A stretch of DNA of 48,506 bases from Nanobdellati archaeon (GCA_019429125.1 JAHYJO010000012.1:1-48506); one strand, 5' to 3'. Shown: positions 1-10,920, counted from the stretch's first letter. Numbers and translations are program-made. The notes: a model not told the origin generated them from the letters alone.

Positions 1-2433
1 TCAGGAAAAGAAAATTATGAGATAATGGCATCATTGATGGCAACATGGCAACTAAATGATTTGGATTTAAAAGCAGAACTTAAACAGATGCTGATAAAGA
101 ATCTATGTTTTTGCTAAACAAATACAAAAATTGTAATTGATGGAAAACCTATCCAAATACGAGAAGTGAATAATTTTGATTCTTCAAATAAGGATGAAAT
201 TAATATCTGTTTTACAACAATACAAAAACTTCATTCAGATATGCACAATGAAAAAGAAAACGCAGTTACCTTTGATAGCTTTAAAGATAAGAGAATTATT
301 TTGATAGCTGATGAAACCCATCATGGACAAGTTCAAACTAAACAAAAAACACATACATATAAGCCAAATTGGGAAAATACAATTGAAGAAATTCTGAAAA
401 AAGATAAACTAAGTTTACTTTTAGAATTTACAGCAACAATGGGTTTTGAAACTTATCCGGGTATTAAAGAAAAATACCTAAAAAGATTATTATACAAATA
501 TGATTTACCGAGTTTTCATCAAGCAGGATATTCTAAAGATATTGAATTATTCAGGGTGGATGGAGATAAAAAATATAGGATGCTTACAGCAGTTTTAGTA
601 AATCAATACAGGCAAGATGTTGCATCAAAATATGCAAAAGAGTTTCCAGATTCTCAAGGGTTGAAGAATTTTAAGCCAGTAATCATGTTTAAAGCACAAA
701 GGGAGATTGAAGAATCTAAACAAAATGAATTAGATTTTAGAAAAATTATAGATAATCTTTCAAATAAAGATATTGAAGAAATTAAAAGAAAAAGCAACGA
801 AAAAATTATGAAAAATATTTTTGAATTTTATGATAAAGAAAAAATATCAATATCGGACTTAATTAAAAAGATACAAAGAGGATTTTCTGAAAAAAATTGT
901 TTAAATGTAAATGAAGAAAGTTTAGATAAACAATCAATTTCTCAAAGAAACAAAGAAGAAGTAATCTCTCAAGAAAAGATCCTAAATTCTTTAGAATCGT
1001 CAAATAATAACATAAGGGCGATTTTTGCAGTTCAAAAATTAAATGAGGGCTGGGATGTGTTAAACCTGTTTGATATAGTTAGAGTTTCAGATAAACAGGC
1101 AACAGGTGGAAGCACAAAAGGAAAAATTGCACAATCAACAATCTCAGAAGCTCAATTAATCGGCAGAGGGGCAAGATATTATCCATTTGTTTTAGATGAA
1201 ACCCAAGATAAACACAAAAGAAAGTTTGATGAAGATACCCAAAAGGAATTAAGAATTTTAGAAGAATTATATTTCCATAGCTGGAATGAATCAAGATATG
1301 TCGCAGACTTAAAGAATGCGATAAGAGAAGAATTAGGTATTGATTTAGATGATGTAGAAGAAAAGGAATTAAATCTAAAGGAAGAATTTAAGCAAACTTC
1401 TTTTTACAAAACAGGAATAATTCATCTGAATAAGAAAGTAAAAAAAGACTATTCTAAAATAAAATCTTTTGCAGATATGGATTTCACACAAAAAAATGAA
1501 GTTTATGAGATTTTTTCGGGGAAAGGTAAAGTTTCAGATGCTTTAGAGTTTAAAGATGAAAAGTATGACAACATAAACATCATAAAAACAACAAAAACAA
1601 TTTCATTAAAAGATATTGATAAACACATAATTAAAAATGCTTTATCGAAAATTGACTTTTTTAATTTTGATAATTTAAAGCAAATATTTCCTAATGCTAT
1701 TAATTCTATGAATGACTTAATAGACAAAGAAGAATTTTTATCAGGCATTACTATAGATTTCAAAGGAACAAAAGAAGATTTAGAGAATATTTCAAACCTG
1801 CAAAAATTAGAAGCGGTTTTGAAGTTATTGAACAAAATCAAAGAAAGTTTAGAGAAAACAAGAGTTAATTATGTTGGTTCAGAATTTATAATGCGGGAGA
1901 AAATATCTAAGATATTTAATCCAGATGGAAAGCCTAAAATCTTGAAATTAAATAAGACTGATCCAAGATGTGATGGTATGGAAGATTTTGTTAAAGATAA
2001 GAAGTGGTATGTTTTTAACGCAAATTATGGAACTGATCAGGAAAAGTATTTAGTAAAATATATTGACAAATTCATAAGTTCAAATAATGCTAATGATTTT
2101 GAAGAAATTTACCTAATAAGAAATGAATTGCACTTCAAAATTTATGATTTTGATGACGGACAGGCTTTTGCTCCAGATTTTGTTTTATTTATGAAAACAA
2201 AGAAAGGCAAAAACTTAACTTACCAAATATTTATTGAGCCAAAAGGCGAACATATTGAAGCCGGAGATAAATGGAAACAAGAGTTCTTAGCAAAAATTAA
2301 AGCAAAATATGAAAAACAAGGATTAAATAAATTTGTCGAAACAAAAAATTATAGGATTATTGGATTGCCATTTTATAATCAAAATAGACAGAATGATTTT
2401 GAGCGAGAATTGGTAAATTCAATAGATGATTAG
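1..2433 (+). pseudogene. Type III restriction-modification Res subunit (helicase + nuclease), 5' end outside window; long ORF 166..2433 with apparent frameshifts just upstream
   Basis: INICFTTIQKLHSDMHNEKENA, DEAH-like IADETHH, FAVQKLNEGWDVLNLFDIVRVSD, QLIGRGARYYPF (motif VI), C-terminal FAPDFVLF...FIEPKG nuclease-like motif. Coding-like protein continues upstream of 166 through frame changes (frame 1 to about 86, frame 3 about 84-130, frame 1 again). Confidence 0.75.
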
Positions 2434-2453
2434 ATTTAATTTAAGTTTTCTCG

Positions 2454-2690
2454 TTCCATTTATAACTACATCTGCCTTATAGTGTGAAATGGTTTACATG
2501 ATTAAGGAACTCTCCTTTAATAAATTAGAAAAATTTGGGAGAGCGAAGCGAACCTCTTAACCTTTGTTAGACGAAATTTTTAATTTCGTTGTGGTTTTCG
2601 TTGGTCGGTTAAGAGAAGTTTTTCTGCGAGGCGAAGCCGAGACTATCTGTCCGTAGGACTGGGGGGCTTCCGTTTTTTTAACAATCAGCG
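2454..2690. ncRNA. Structured noncoding segment (possible ncRNA, element end or terminator region)
   Basis: Nested inverted repeats: CTCTTAACC (2554-2562)/GGTTAAGAG (2607-2615) enclosing ACGAAATT (2571-2578)/AATTTCGT (2582-2589); then GCGAGGCGAAGCCGAG and GTCC-GTA-GGAC. Locally higher GC, no long ORF. Confidence 0.3.
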
Positions 2691-2714
2691 AGGGACAAAT
2701 TGAATATAACAAGT

Positions 2715-2742
2715 TATTATACGGAGTTTATTCCGTATAATT
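2715..2742. other. dif/att-like palindrome beside tyrosine recombinase gene
   Basis: T-ATTATACGGA-GTTTAT-TCCGTATAAT-T: perfect 10-bp arms, 6-bp spacer, 9 bp from the recombinase stop codon; no T-run on either side as expected for a terminator. Confidence 0.5.
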
Positions 2743-2751
2743 CTGCTATAG

Positions 2752-3588
2752 TCATACTTTTTTATTGGTTCTATTTGTCTTTAGTTCTAAAAAATCAAGC
2801 GGACTGTTTACGGTTTTTATGAATGCATTTGATATATGTGTGTATATTTCAGTTGTCCTAATGTCATTGTGACCTAAAAGTCTTTGTATAATACGGATAT
2901 CTGTTCCGTTTTCAAGTAAGTGTGTTGCATAGCTGTGGCGTAATGTATGGGGGTGGACTTTCTTTTTTATATTTGTTTTTATTATGGTATTTTTCATAAT
3001 TTTTTGAATTGTGCTTGTTGTTAAATGTCCGCCTCTTGCAGAGTCAAAAACATAAGGGTTTTCGTCTGCGCGAGAGTTTATGTAGGATTTTAAACGAGAT
3101 GAAATGGATTTGGGTATCATAACAACCCTGTCTTTTTTTCCTTTTGCTTGTCGTATCATAAGGATATTTTCATCGAATCTTAAATCTTGCTTTTTAAGCT
3201 TTGTCACTTCAGATACTCTTAATCCGCACCCGTATATTGTTTCAATCAAAAGACGGTGTTTTGTGTTATTAATGTTGTTTAAAATCGTAATTGTCTCTTC
3301 TTTTGTTAAGACTTCAGGTAATCTCTTCGGTCTTTTCATGAAATTGAGATGCAATTGGTGTTTAAGGACATTCAGATAGAAAAACTTGACTGCACTTATC
3401 CTAAGATTTACAGTCAGATGATCCTTCGTGTCTGATAATTTAACAAAATACTTTTGAATATCTTCAGTTGATGACTCGATATTGTTGTGTCTTAAAAATG
3501 TGGATACATGAAACAGATACGCTTTTATGGTCTTTTGGCTCATGCCTTTTGATTTGAGTTCAAGCTTAAGCTTTGATATATTATCCAT
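2752..3588 (-). CDS. Tyrosine recombinase/integrase (XerC/D-like)
   Basis: YGCGLRVSEVTKLKKQDL, HPHTLRHSYATHLLENGTDIRIIQRLLGHNDIRTTEIYTH: R..HxxR..H..Y catalytic set. Confidence 0.9.
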   Translation of the reverse strand: MDNISKLKLELKSKGMSQKTIKAYLFHVSTFLRHNNIESSTEDIQKYFVKLSDTKDHLTVNLRISAVKFFYLNVLKHQLHLNFMKRPKRLPEVLTKEETITILNNINNTKHRLLIETIYGCGLRVSEVTKLKKQDLRFDENILMIRQAKGKKDRVVMIPKSISSRLKSYINSRADENPYVFDSARGGHLTTSTIQKIMKNTIIKTNIKKKVHPHTLRHSYATHLLENGTDIRIIQRLLGHNDIRTTEIYTHISNAFIKTVNSPLDFLELKTNRTNKKV

Positions 3589-3680
3589 ATTGATAATTTT
3601 ATTTTTCGCATTTATATGAGCTTTGCCAGTACCATGCCGGTAGATTTTTTTATTTTGAACAATTTATCCACACAATAACT

Positions 3681-3689
3681 TTTATAAAT
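3681..3689 (+). promoter_or_regulatory. Probable TATA box for leuS
   Basis: aacTTTATAAATcc about 50 nt upstream of the ATG. Confidence 0.4.
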
Positions 3690-3736
3690 CCTCATATAAC
3701 ATAATTGGTATGCGCAAATAATCTCAAGGTGTTCTT

Positions 3737-6409
3737 ATGATTGAATTCAATCTTACTCAAATTGAAAAGAAATGGCAGAAAGCCTGGAAAGATAATAATC
3801 TGTTCAAAGCAAAGAAAGATACAAATATGAAAAAGTTTTATGCGCTTGAGATGTTCCCATACCCCTCTGGCAAACTACATATGGGTCACGTACGCAATTT
3901 CTCAATTACTGACGCTGTCGCAAGATACAAGAGGATGACAGGATACAATGTCTTGTACCCTATAGGATACGATGCGCTAGGACTCCCTGCTGAAAATGCA
4001 GCAATTAAAAATGATTCAGACCCTAAGAGCTGGACTTTAAAATGCATAGAAATGATGAAAGCGCAACAAGAATCGATGGGGTTCAGCTATGACATGTCAA
4101 CCCTAACACCTACGTGTATGCCTGAGTATTATAGATGGAATCAATGGATATTCCTTAAACTTTTTGAGAAAGGGATAGCTTACAAGAAGGTTGCGCCTAT
4201 TAACTGGTGCCCGGACTGCAAGACGGTACTTGCTAATGAACAGGTTGAAGACGGGAAATGCTGGAGATGCAAGTCAGAGGTCATAAAAAAAGATCTGTCG
4301 CAATGGTTCTTTAAGATTACTGAATATGCAGATGAACTATTAAAGGATTTATCTAAATTAGAAGACTGGCCGGAAAAGGTCAAGACTATGCAAAAAAACT
4401 GGATAGGCAAAAGCGAGGGTACAGAGATTTACTTTAAAGTAAAAGATATGGATCTTGAAATTTCAACTTTTACAACTCGACCTGATACTATTTTTGGAAT
4501 TACTTATCTTGTGTTTGCGCCTGAACACCAAATAGTAAAACAGTTAATAAAGGGTACAAAGGATGAAAAGGAGATAAATAAGTTCATAAAAGAAGTTGCA
4601 AAAAAATCTACAATTGAAAGGACGGCTGAAGGGAAAGAAAAGAATGGAATTTTCACGGGTCAATATTTTATTAATCCAGTAAACGGTGACGAGTGTCCTA
4701 TATACATTGCGGATTACGCTATTATGGATTATGGTACTGGCGCTGTTATGGCTGTGCCTGCACATGATAAACGAGATTTTGCTTTTGCAAAGAAATACAA
4801 GTTGCCAGTTAAAGTTGTGATACAACCAAAAGACAATAAACTTGATGTTAAAACTCTAAAAGATGCATACACTGACTCGGGGGTATTAGTTAATTCTGCA
4901 GAATTTGACGGAACCAACAACGAAGTAGCAAAAGATAAAATTACAAAATGGCTTGAAAAAAATAAATTAGGTAAAAGTACTGTCAATTATAAACTTAGAG
5001 ACTGGTTAATCTCTAGACAGAGATATTGGGGTACACCGATACCTATCATATACTGTGATGACTGTGGTATTGTTCCTGCTGATGAAAATGATTTGCCTAT
5101 AGTTTTGCCAGATGGCGCCAAGTTTGACGGTAAAGGCAATCCACTCGAAAAAATAGAATCATTTATCAACTGCAAATGTCCAATCTGCGGAAAACCTGCA
5201 AAACGAGAGACCGACACTATGGACACGTTTGTTGATTCGTCATGGTATTTCTTAAGGTACACAGATAATAAAAATGATAAGTTGCCGTTTGGAGACAATC
5301 ATAAATATTGGATGCAGGTGGACCAGTATATAGGTGGTGTTGAACATGCTATCCTTCATCTTTTGTATGCAAGATTCTTCACTAAGGCATTAAGAGATAT
5401 TGGTCTTACTGACATTGATGAACCATTCAAGAGGTTGTTTACTCAAGGTATGGTCTTAAAGGATGGGGTTAAGATGTCAAAGTCAATAGGCAATGTGGTT
5501 GATCCGGGTATCATTATTAACAAGTATGGGGCTGATACTGCAAGATTATTCATACTGTTTGCTGCACTTCCTGAAAAAGAGTTGGAATGGAGTGATAAAG
5601 GTGTTGAAGCATCTTACAGATTCCTGAAGAAAGTCTACAAGTTAGTTGATGATAACAAAATAAAAGCTACAAAGATTGATGTTGATACTTTAGATGCTAA
5701 ATCTAAGTATGTATTGAGTCTTATACATAGTACTATCAATTCTGTGACTGAAAATATTGATAATTTTAGGTTTAGTTTTGCAATTGCTGATATTATGGCA
5801 TTGACTGTTGAAGTTCAGAAATTGGCGCTTAAGGCTGATAAGAATTATAAAATAGTTGTTGCGGAAGGTATTGATACTATCATAAAGCTTCTTGCACCGT
5901 TTACACCACATATTGCTGAAGAGATGTGGAGTATGGTTGGTGGTAAAGGATTTGTGTCTGAGTGGCCGGTAGGTAATGAGGATTATATTGACAAGAAAGC
6001 TATTCTTATGGAAACGTTTGTCAAAGATACGGCATCTGACGTTAGGCAGATTGTGCAGTTGATAGGTAAAACACCTGAGTCAATTAACATTTATGTTGCG
6101 CCTGAATGGAAACATAAGATTTATGAACTTGCTAAAGGGAAGCCTAAAAGCCTTATTGCAGAGGTTATGAAGGATACAGAGATGAAAGAGATTGGCGCTG
6201 AAGCTTCTAAGTATGCGCAAAGTCTGATGAAAAGACCTGTATTTTTGGATGTATTGTCTTCTGATGATGAATATCTGGCCCTGGCTTCAGGTCTTGACGT
6301 GTTTATTGATGAGTTTGACTGTGAGATAAATGTTATTAGGGCGGATGAATCTGAGTCTGATAAGTCTAAACGGGCGGAACCTGGTAAACCTGGGATTGAG
6401 GTTTTGTAG
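3737..6409 (+). CDS. leuS: Leucyl-tRNA synthetase (bacterial-type core, archaeal-like C-terminal region)
   Basis: [52 protein letters not shown]; Zn domain [50 protein letters not shown]. Confidence 0.95.
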   Translation: MIEFNLTQIEKKWQKAWKDNNLFKAKKDTNMKKFYALEMFPYPSGKLHMGHVRNFSITDAVARYKRMTGYNVLYPIGYDALGLPAENAAIKNDSDPKSWTLKCIEMMKAQQESMGFSYDMSTLTPTCMPEYYRWNQWIFLKLFEKGIAYKKVAPINWCPDCKTVLANEQVEDGKCWRCKSEVIKKDLSQWFFKITEYADELLKDLSKLEDWPEKVKTMQKNWIGKSEGTEIYFKVKDMDLEISTFTTRPDTIFGITYLVFAPEHQIVKQLIKGTKDEKEINKFIKEVAKKSTIERTAEGKEKNGIFTGQYFINPVNGDECPIYIADYAIMDYGTGAVMAVPAHDKRDFAFAKKYKLPVKVVIQPKDNKLDVKTLKDAYTDSGVLVNSAEFDGTNNEVAKDKITKWLEKNKLGKSTVNYKLRDWLISRQRYWGTPIPIIYCDDCGIVPADENDLPIVLPDGAKFDGKGNPLEKIESFINCKCPICGKPAKRETDTMDTFVDSSWYFLRYTDNKNDKLPFGDNHKYWMQVDQYIGGVEHAILHLLYARFFTKALRDIGLTDIDEPFKRLFTQGMVLKDGVKMSKSIGNVVDPGIIINKYGADTARLFILFAALPEKELEWSDKGVEASYRFLKKVYKLVDDNKIKATKIDVDTLDAKSKYVLSLIHSTINSVTENIDNFRFSFAIADIMALTVEVQKLALKADKNYKIVVAEGIDTIIKLLAPFTPHIAEEMWSMVGGKGFVSEWPVGNEDYIDKKAILMETFVKDTASDVRQIVQLIGKTPESINIYVAPEWKHKIYELAKGKPKSLIAEVMKDTEMKEIGAEASKYAQSLMKRPVFLDVLSSDDEYLALASGLDVFIDEFDCEINVIRADESESDKSKRAEPGKPGIEVL

Positions 6410-6445
6410 AAATATTTATATAGTTATTGTTATGAATATAACAAT

Positions 6446-7021
6446 ATGGTTATAAAAATAACGACTACTGTTGTATTAGAACCTTTCCTTAATGAACCTT
6501 TTGATAAGTTGCATCTGGCTGATATTTCAAGACAGATTAACCAGCCTCATCCGACTGTTAGGCAACATTTGAATTATCTTGAGCAACAGGGAATATTGAT
6601 TAAGGAAATAAAAGGACGGAATACTCTTTATTGTCTTAATATTATTAATCCTCTTATTTTTCATTATCTTTCTATGTCAGAATGCAATAGGTTGATAACT
6701 TTTTCTGAAAATAATCTGGTCTTTAAAGAAATAGTTTTATTTTTTAATGAGTATACAAATGAAAGTGATTCTGTAATTGTATTTGGTTCTGAGGTTATTG
6801 ATTTTAAAAGGGCTAATGATGTTGATATTCTTATAATAGGTGATATTTCTTATCAAGAGGATATTGATAAACTGGCAGACAGATTAAATAAAAAATTGCA
6901 TGTAGTAAATGTCAAGTCTTTTGATGATGTAAGTTATGCGCTAAAAAAAGAGATATTGGCAAAACATTTGATTATACAGGGTATGGATGGTGTATTGAGA
7001 TGGTTGTTGAAGAAAAGATAA
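6446..7021 (+). CDS. Winged-HTH protein fused to minimal nucleotidyltransferase (MNT) domain
   Basis: HTH LHLADISRQINQPHPTVRQHLNYLEQQGIL; MNT signature VFGSEVIDFKRANDVDILIIG. Confidence 0.75.
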   Translation: MVIKITTTVVLEPFLNEPFDKLHLADISRQINQPHPTVRQHLNYLEQQGILIKEIKGRNTLYCLNIINPLIFHYLSMSECNRLITFSENNLVFKEIVLFFNEYTNESDSVIVFGSEVIDFKRANDVDILIIGDISYQEDIDKLADRLNKKLHVVNVKSFDDVSYALKKEILAKHLIIQGMDGVLRWLLKKR

Positions 7022-7140
7022 AGTGGTGTGGTGACCAAAAAAGAGGTATTCGTTTTGTTGAACCTAATCGTAATCTTTCAGATGAATATATGGATTATCC
7101 TGATGATACACTTCTTAATTTTATGCTTGAGATAAAATAA
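7000..7140 (+). pseudogene. Truncated HEPN-like partner of the MNT gene
   Basis: ORF MVVEEKIKWCGDQKRGIRFVEPNRNLSDEYMDYPDDTLLNFMLEIK* overlaps the MNT gene end; looks like the N-terminus of HEPN proteins paired with MNT; coding-like fragments follow in changed frames to about 7300. Confidence 0.45.
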
Positions 7141-7317
7141 GTGCTTATGAAGATGACATATGATGATATTAATGGTATAAGAACAAAGATTAGGGTACTT
7201 ATTGATTGATTTTACTATTTTAGTGAAATCTATGTTGTTGAATTATTGAGGTTTTGTGATTGGTTTGTATCAGTGAGTAATAAACACATTTAAATTATTT
7301 GTTATTTTATTTTTATC

Positions 7318-7770
7318 ATGTCTGATATATTAGTGGAACAGTTATCGGTACAATATCAGCCTGTAGGTCTTCATAAGAACGAACAAATATCTATATATCC
7401 TTTTGATGGTGGGCGATATGTTGAAAGAATATATGTTGATATTATTGATAAAATATTTTTTGGTGTCGATAAACCGTTAGTTACTTTTGAGGAGATTACT
7501 GGTATTGCTGAAGCAGTTTTTGATGATGTTCATTTTGCAATGAGGGATCATTCAACGGAAGGTTATCTTGTTTTATTTAAACCTCAAGGTATTGATAAGT
7601 ATTCGTTAAATTATGATGGACATGATATCGTTATTAGAAAACCTTTTGATACTTTAAAAATAACAATCTCTACAGGTAATCGTGGTGCGATTGGTTTAAA
7701 TTATAGGCAAAGAGAAAAATATTTTGATTTTGTAAATAAAGTTTATGATCTTTTTATTGAAAAGGTGTAA
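7318..7770 (+). CDS. Hypothetical protein
   Basis: Intact 150-aa ORF, no recognised domain. Confidence 0.6.
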   Translation: MSDILVEQLSVQYQPVGLHKNEQISIYPFDGGRYVERIYVDIIDKIFFGVDKPLVTFEEITGIAEAVFDDVHFAMRDHSTEGYLVLFKPQGIDKYSLNYDGHDIVIRKPFDTLKITISTGNRGAIGLNYRQREKYFDFVNKVYDLFIEKV

Positions 7771-7783
7771 AAACCTTAATACT

Positions 7784-8035
7784 TTACCATTTTTCTAAAT
7801 CTTTTATGATGTCACCCTTTTTCTTTTTCTCAAAATGGAGGTCTTCTAAGGTCTTTAATCTTTTGTCTATGTTTGATATTGTGCGCGATATCTCAACTAG
7901 AGCTATCCAGATTTGGGATATTGCCGGGTTTTCTGAAGCTTTATATGCCTGTTTGTAGGTGACTGTGTCTTTGGTCAGATTCTCTAGGTCATGGCGTGTC
8001 TGCGCATCCAGTTTGTCTCTCCAATCTTTTGGCAT
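7784..8035 (-). CDS. Small charged hypothetical protein
   Basis: Intact 83-aa ORF in intergenic space, MPKDWRDKLDAQTRHDLENLTKDTV... Confidence 0.6.
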   Translation of the reverse strand: MPKDWRDKLDAQTRHDLENLTKDTVTYKQAYKASENPAISQIWIALVEISRTISNIDKRLKTLEDLHFEKKKKGDIIKDLEKW

Positions 8036-8079
8036 GGATATATCTAGTTGTTTGAACTTTTATTAACTTTTGGTACAAT

Positions 8080-8205
8080 CTATTTAGTCAGAAGTTCCAT
8101 TTCCTCGTCGCAACATATTAAAGTGCCACCACCAACTTGTGTCAGTGTCACTTCATTTCCGCATATGTTGCATCTGTAATTTTCACCAATTTCTTTTGTG
8201 GCCAT
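8080..8205 (-). CDS. Desulforedoxin-like small metal-binding protein (41 aa)
   Basis: MATKEIGENYRCNICGNEVTLTQVGGGTLICCDEEMELLTK: CxxC...GGGxLxCC as in the desulfoferrodoxin N-terminal domain. Below the ORF-track length cutoff. Confidence 0.7.
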   Translation of the reverse strand: MATKEIGENYRCNICGNEVTLTQVGGGTLICCDEEMELLTK

Positions 8206-8318
8206 AATATCACCTATATTTTATAGTATCTGAAATTATAAAAATCTTATAGATGGACATAACTTTTATAAATGTATTTGAAACAATCATTTGTAACATA
8301 ATAATTTTTGTGATTGCT

Positions 8319-8966
8319 ATGAAAGATGGGGATTTTGTAAATATTGGTTTTGTGGGTAGGATAAAGGAAAGTGGTGAGATATTTGACCTTACTGATGAAG
8401 AACTTGCAAAAAAAAGTAATATATATAATCCTCAGGTAAAGTATGGTCCTGTCACTGTTGTTTTAGGTGCTGGTCAGATTCTTCCTGGACTTGAGGCTGG
8501 CATAAAAAAATTGAGTGTCAAAGATAATTCAGATGTTGAGCTTGAGCCGTCAGTTGCATTCGGTGATCGTGATGCTCGCCTTATTAAGGTTTTTAATCAC
8601 AATCAATTCAAGTCACAGAACATTATTCCTATTCCTGGACATTATATTGATTTTGCAGGAACTAAAGGTCGTGTGGTCAGTGTCGCTAGCGGTCGGGTGC
8701 GTATGGATTTCAATCATCCGCTTGCAGGTAAGACTTTAGTATATACTGTTGGTGTCAATAAGATTGTTGAAGATGCAAGCGAACAGATTGGTGCTATAGT
8801 GTCATATTATACTGCAATTTATGATAATATCAAAATTGATATAAGTGGTAAGTCTGTAAAGATTAGTTTGCCTGCGGGGTCAGATGTTCAGGCAGGAGCT
8901 AAAAGAAAAATAACAGAGGCTATAATTAAATATGTTACATCAATTGAAAATGTTGAATTTGCATAA
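8319..8966 (+). CDS. FKBP/SlyD-type peptidyl-prolyl cis-trans isomerase
   Basis: DFVNIGFVGRIKESGEIFDLT...VVLGAGQILPGLEAGI...GKTLVYTVGVNKI. Track start is 8253; ATG at 8319 (MKDGDFVNI) fits the family better. Confidence 0.85.
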   Translation: MKDGDFVNIGFVGRIKESGEIFDLTDEELAKKSNIYNPQVKYGPVTVVLGAGQILPGLEAGIKKLSVKDNSDVELEPSVAFGDRDARLIKVFNHNQFKSQNIIPIPGHYIDFAGTKGRVVSVASGRVRMDFNHPLAGKTLVYTVGVNKIVEDASEQIGAIVSYYTAIYDNIKIDISGKSVKISLPAGSDVQAGAKRKITEAIIKYVTSIENVEFA

Positions 8967-9092
8967 GTATTTGCAATGAAATCAGGTGTGGTAAATTTAT
9001 CTATGAAGAGTAGCATAAAAAGATATATTTAAATATTTTATCATATCATTAAAAATTAAGTTTTGATATTTATACGGGGAGTTGTTTGATAT

Positions 9093-10196
9093 ATGGAAGA
9101 TATTATAAAAAATGCGGCTGTTAATCGGTCGAGTCCAAAAAATAAAAAAGCTCATTTGATTGATGACGAATTAAAAAAGATGCTTGATAAACGTCTTGCT
9201 GAGATTAAAGTTGTCGGTGCAGGTGGCGCAGGTAACAATACTCTTTCACGGCTTGCTGAGATTGGTATTGAAGGTGCAGATTTAATTGCAATAAATACTG
9301 ATGCTCAAGATTTACTTTATACGGATGCTGATGAAAAGATTCTGTTAGGTAAGGAATTAACAGAAGGTCTTGGTGCTGGTGCTGATCCATCAAAAGGTGA
9401 AGCTGCAGCTAAAGAGAACCGAGATGAAATAAAAGAGCATCTTGAAAATGCAGACATGATTTTTATAACTTGCGGTCTTGGTGGTGGCACTGGTACTGGT
9501 TCAGCACCTATTGTTGCTGAAATCTCAAAGAAGATTGGCGCATTGACTATTGCTATTGTCACTTTGCCTTTTGCTATGGAAGGTCAGCAGAGACAGGAAA
9601 ATGCAAAGCAGGGTCTTAAGAAACTTGAAGCTGCAGTTGATACTTTGATTGTTATACCTAATGATAAATTATTAGACATTGTTCCTGATGTATCTATTGA
9701 TATAGCTTTTAAAGTTGCTGACGAGATATTAGTAAATGCTGTAAAAGGCATAACTGAGCTTGTCACTAAACCGGGTCTTATAAATCTTGATTTCGCTGAT
9801 ATTAAAGCAGTCATGGGTGAAGGTGGTCTTGCTATGATTGGTATGGGTCAGAGCGATACTGAAAACCGAGCTGAAGAAGCTGCTATGAAAGCATTGTCTA
9901 ACCCTCTGTTAGATGTTGATATAGATGGCGCTGATGGTGCTTTGATTAATGTTGTCGGAGGAAGTGACCTTACGCTTAAGGAGAGTCAGGAAGTTGTAAA
10001 CTCTGTAACTTCAAGGCTGTCACCTGATGCGAAAATCATATGGGGTGCTCAATTGGACAAAGATCTTGGTGATTCTTTAAGAGTCATGCTTATTGTGACT
10101 GGTGTTAAGAGCCCACAAATTTTTGGTACTGAAATGGGTTTCCATAAAGAAGGCAAAAAACAGATTGAAAAAGATTTAGGTATTGAATTTATCTAA
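9093..10196 (+). CDS. ftsZ: Cell division protein FtsZ (paralog 1)
   Basis: VVGAGGAGNNTLSRL, GLGGGTGTGSAPIVAEISK, PFAMEGQQRQENAKQGLKKL. Confidence 0.95.
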   Translation: MEDIIKNAAVNRSSPKNKKAHLIDDELKKMLDKRLAEIKVVGAGGAGNNTLSRLAEIGIEGADLIAINTDAQDLLYTDADEKILLGKELTEGLGAGADPSKGEAAAKENRDEIKEHLENADMIFITCGLGGGTGTGSAPIVAEISKKIGALTIAIVTLPFAMEGQQRQENAKQGLKKLEAAVDTLIVIPNDKLLDIVPDVSIDIAFKVADEILVNAVKGITELVTKPGLINLDFADIKAVMGEGGLAMIGMGQSDTENRAEEAAMKALSNPLLDVDIDGADGALINVVGGSDLTLKESQEVVNSVTSRLSPDAKIIWGAQLDKDLGDSLRVMLIVTGVKSPQIFGTEMGFHKEGKKQIEKDLGIEFI

Positions 10197-10365
10197 ACAT
10201 CTCTTTTTTTATTTTTTCCTTTAATCTCTTATTTCTCGCTCAAAACATTGAATTTTATTTTGTATGTTTTATACAGTATTCTTATAATATTTTATATATA
10301 ATTTGTGTTACATTAAAGTACATTAAAGTATTGTTTTTTAAACTTTAGGGAGTATTGAATAACTT

Positions 10366-10920
10366 ATGGTTTATGGTGATGTTTATCCAGATATGTCTTT
10401 GTCTGGATATTGTAATATTTTACTTGAGAATGGTTTTTTGAAGGTGTGTGATAATTATGTTCCTGTTGATTTAAATGATATTTCAGGTCCAAAAGTATCT
10501 ATATGGGTTGATGTTGATAAAGGGTATTTTATAGAACTTGTCGGTAATTTGCAAGATGATTGTGTGGCTTTTGCAAATATGTACTATGAGCTTGAGACAC
10601 AAAGAGATTTTGAGTGTGATGAATATGTGCGTAAATGGATGAAGTCTTATTTTGATTGTGTTGAGTCTCGTTTATTGCTTGGTTCTGAAAATACTACGCT
10701 TATTAGGCATGTAAGGAAAGATGTCACATCGGGTTTATCTGAATATTTGTTAGTTTTAGATGAGATTTATGTAGCACTTAAAGGGATTGATTCGTTTGGA
10801 GTGTATGGGGGTTGTGCTTCAATGATTCAAATAAATAGGGATTGGGTACATTTAGATAAACATCCAATATATCCTATGGTTCGGGAAACAATCTTAGATT
10901 ATGATGTAAAAAAGATGTAG
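10366..10920 (+). CDS. Hypothetical protein
   Basis: Intact 184-aa ORF. Confidence 0.6.
   Translation: MVYGDVYPDMSLSGYCNILLENGFLKVCDNYVPVDLNDISGPKVSIWVDVDKGYFIELVGNLQDDCVAFANMYYELETQRDFECDEYVRKWMKSYFDCVESRLLLGSENTTLIRHVRKDVTSGLSEYLLVLDEIYVALKGIDSFGVYGGCASMIQINRDWVHLDKHPIYPMVRETILDYDVKKM

Noticed and set aside
1079-1294. Antisense ORF inside the restriction gene
   Set aside because: Opposite strand of a clearly coding frame, no recognisable domain.
2454-3588. Integron (IntI plus attC) at the left recombinase
   Set aside because: No IntI-specific insertion before the HxLRH motif and no convincing attC R/L box pair; a dif/att-like site fits better.
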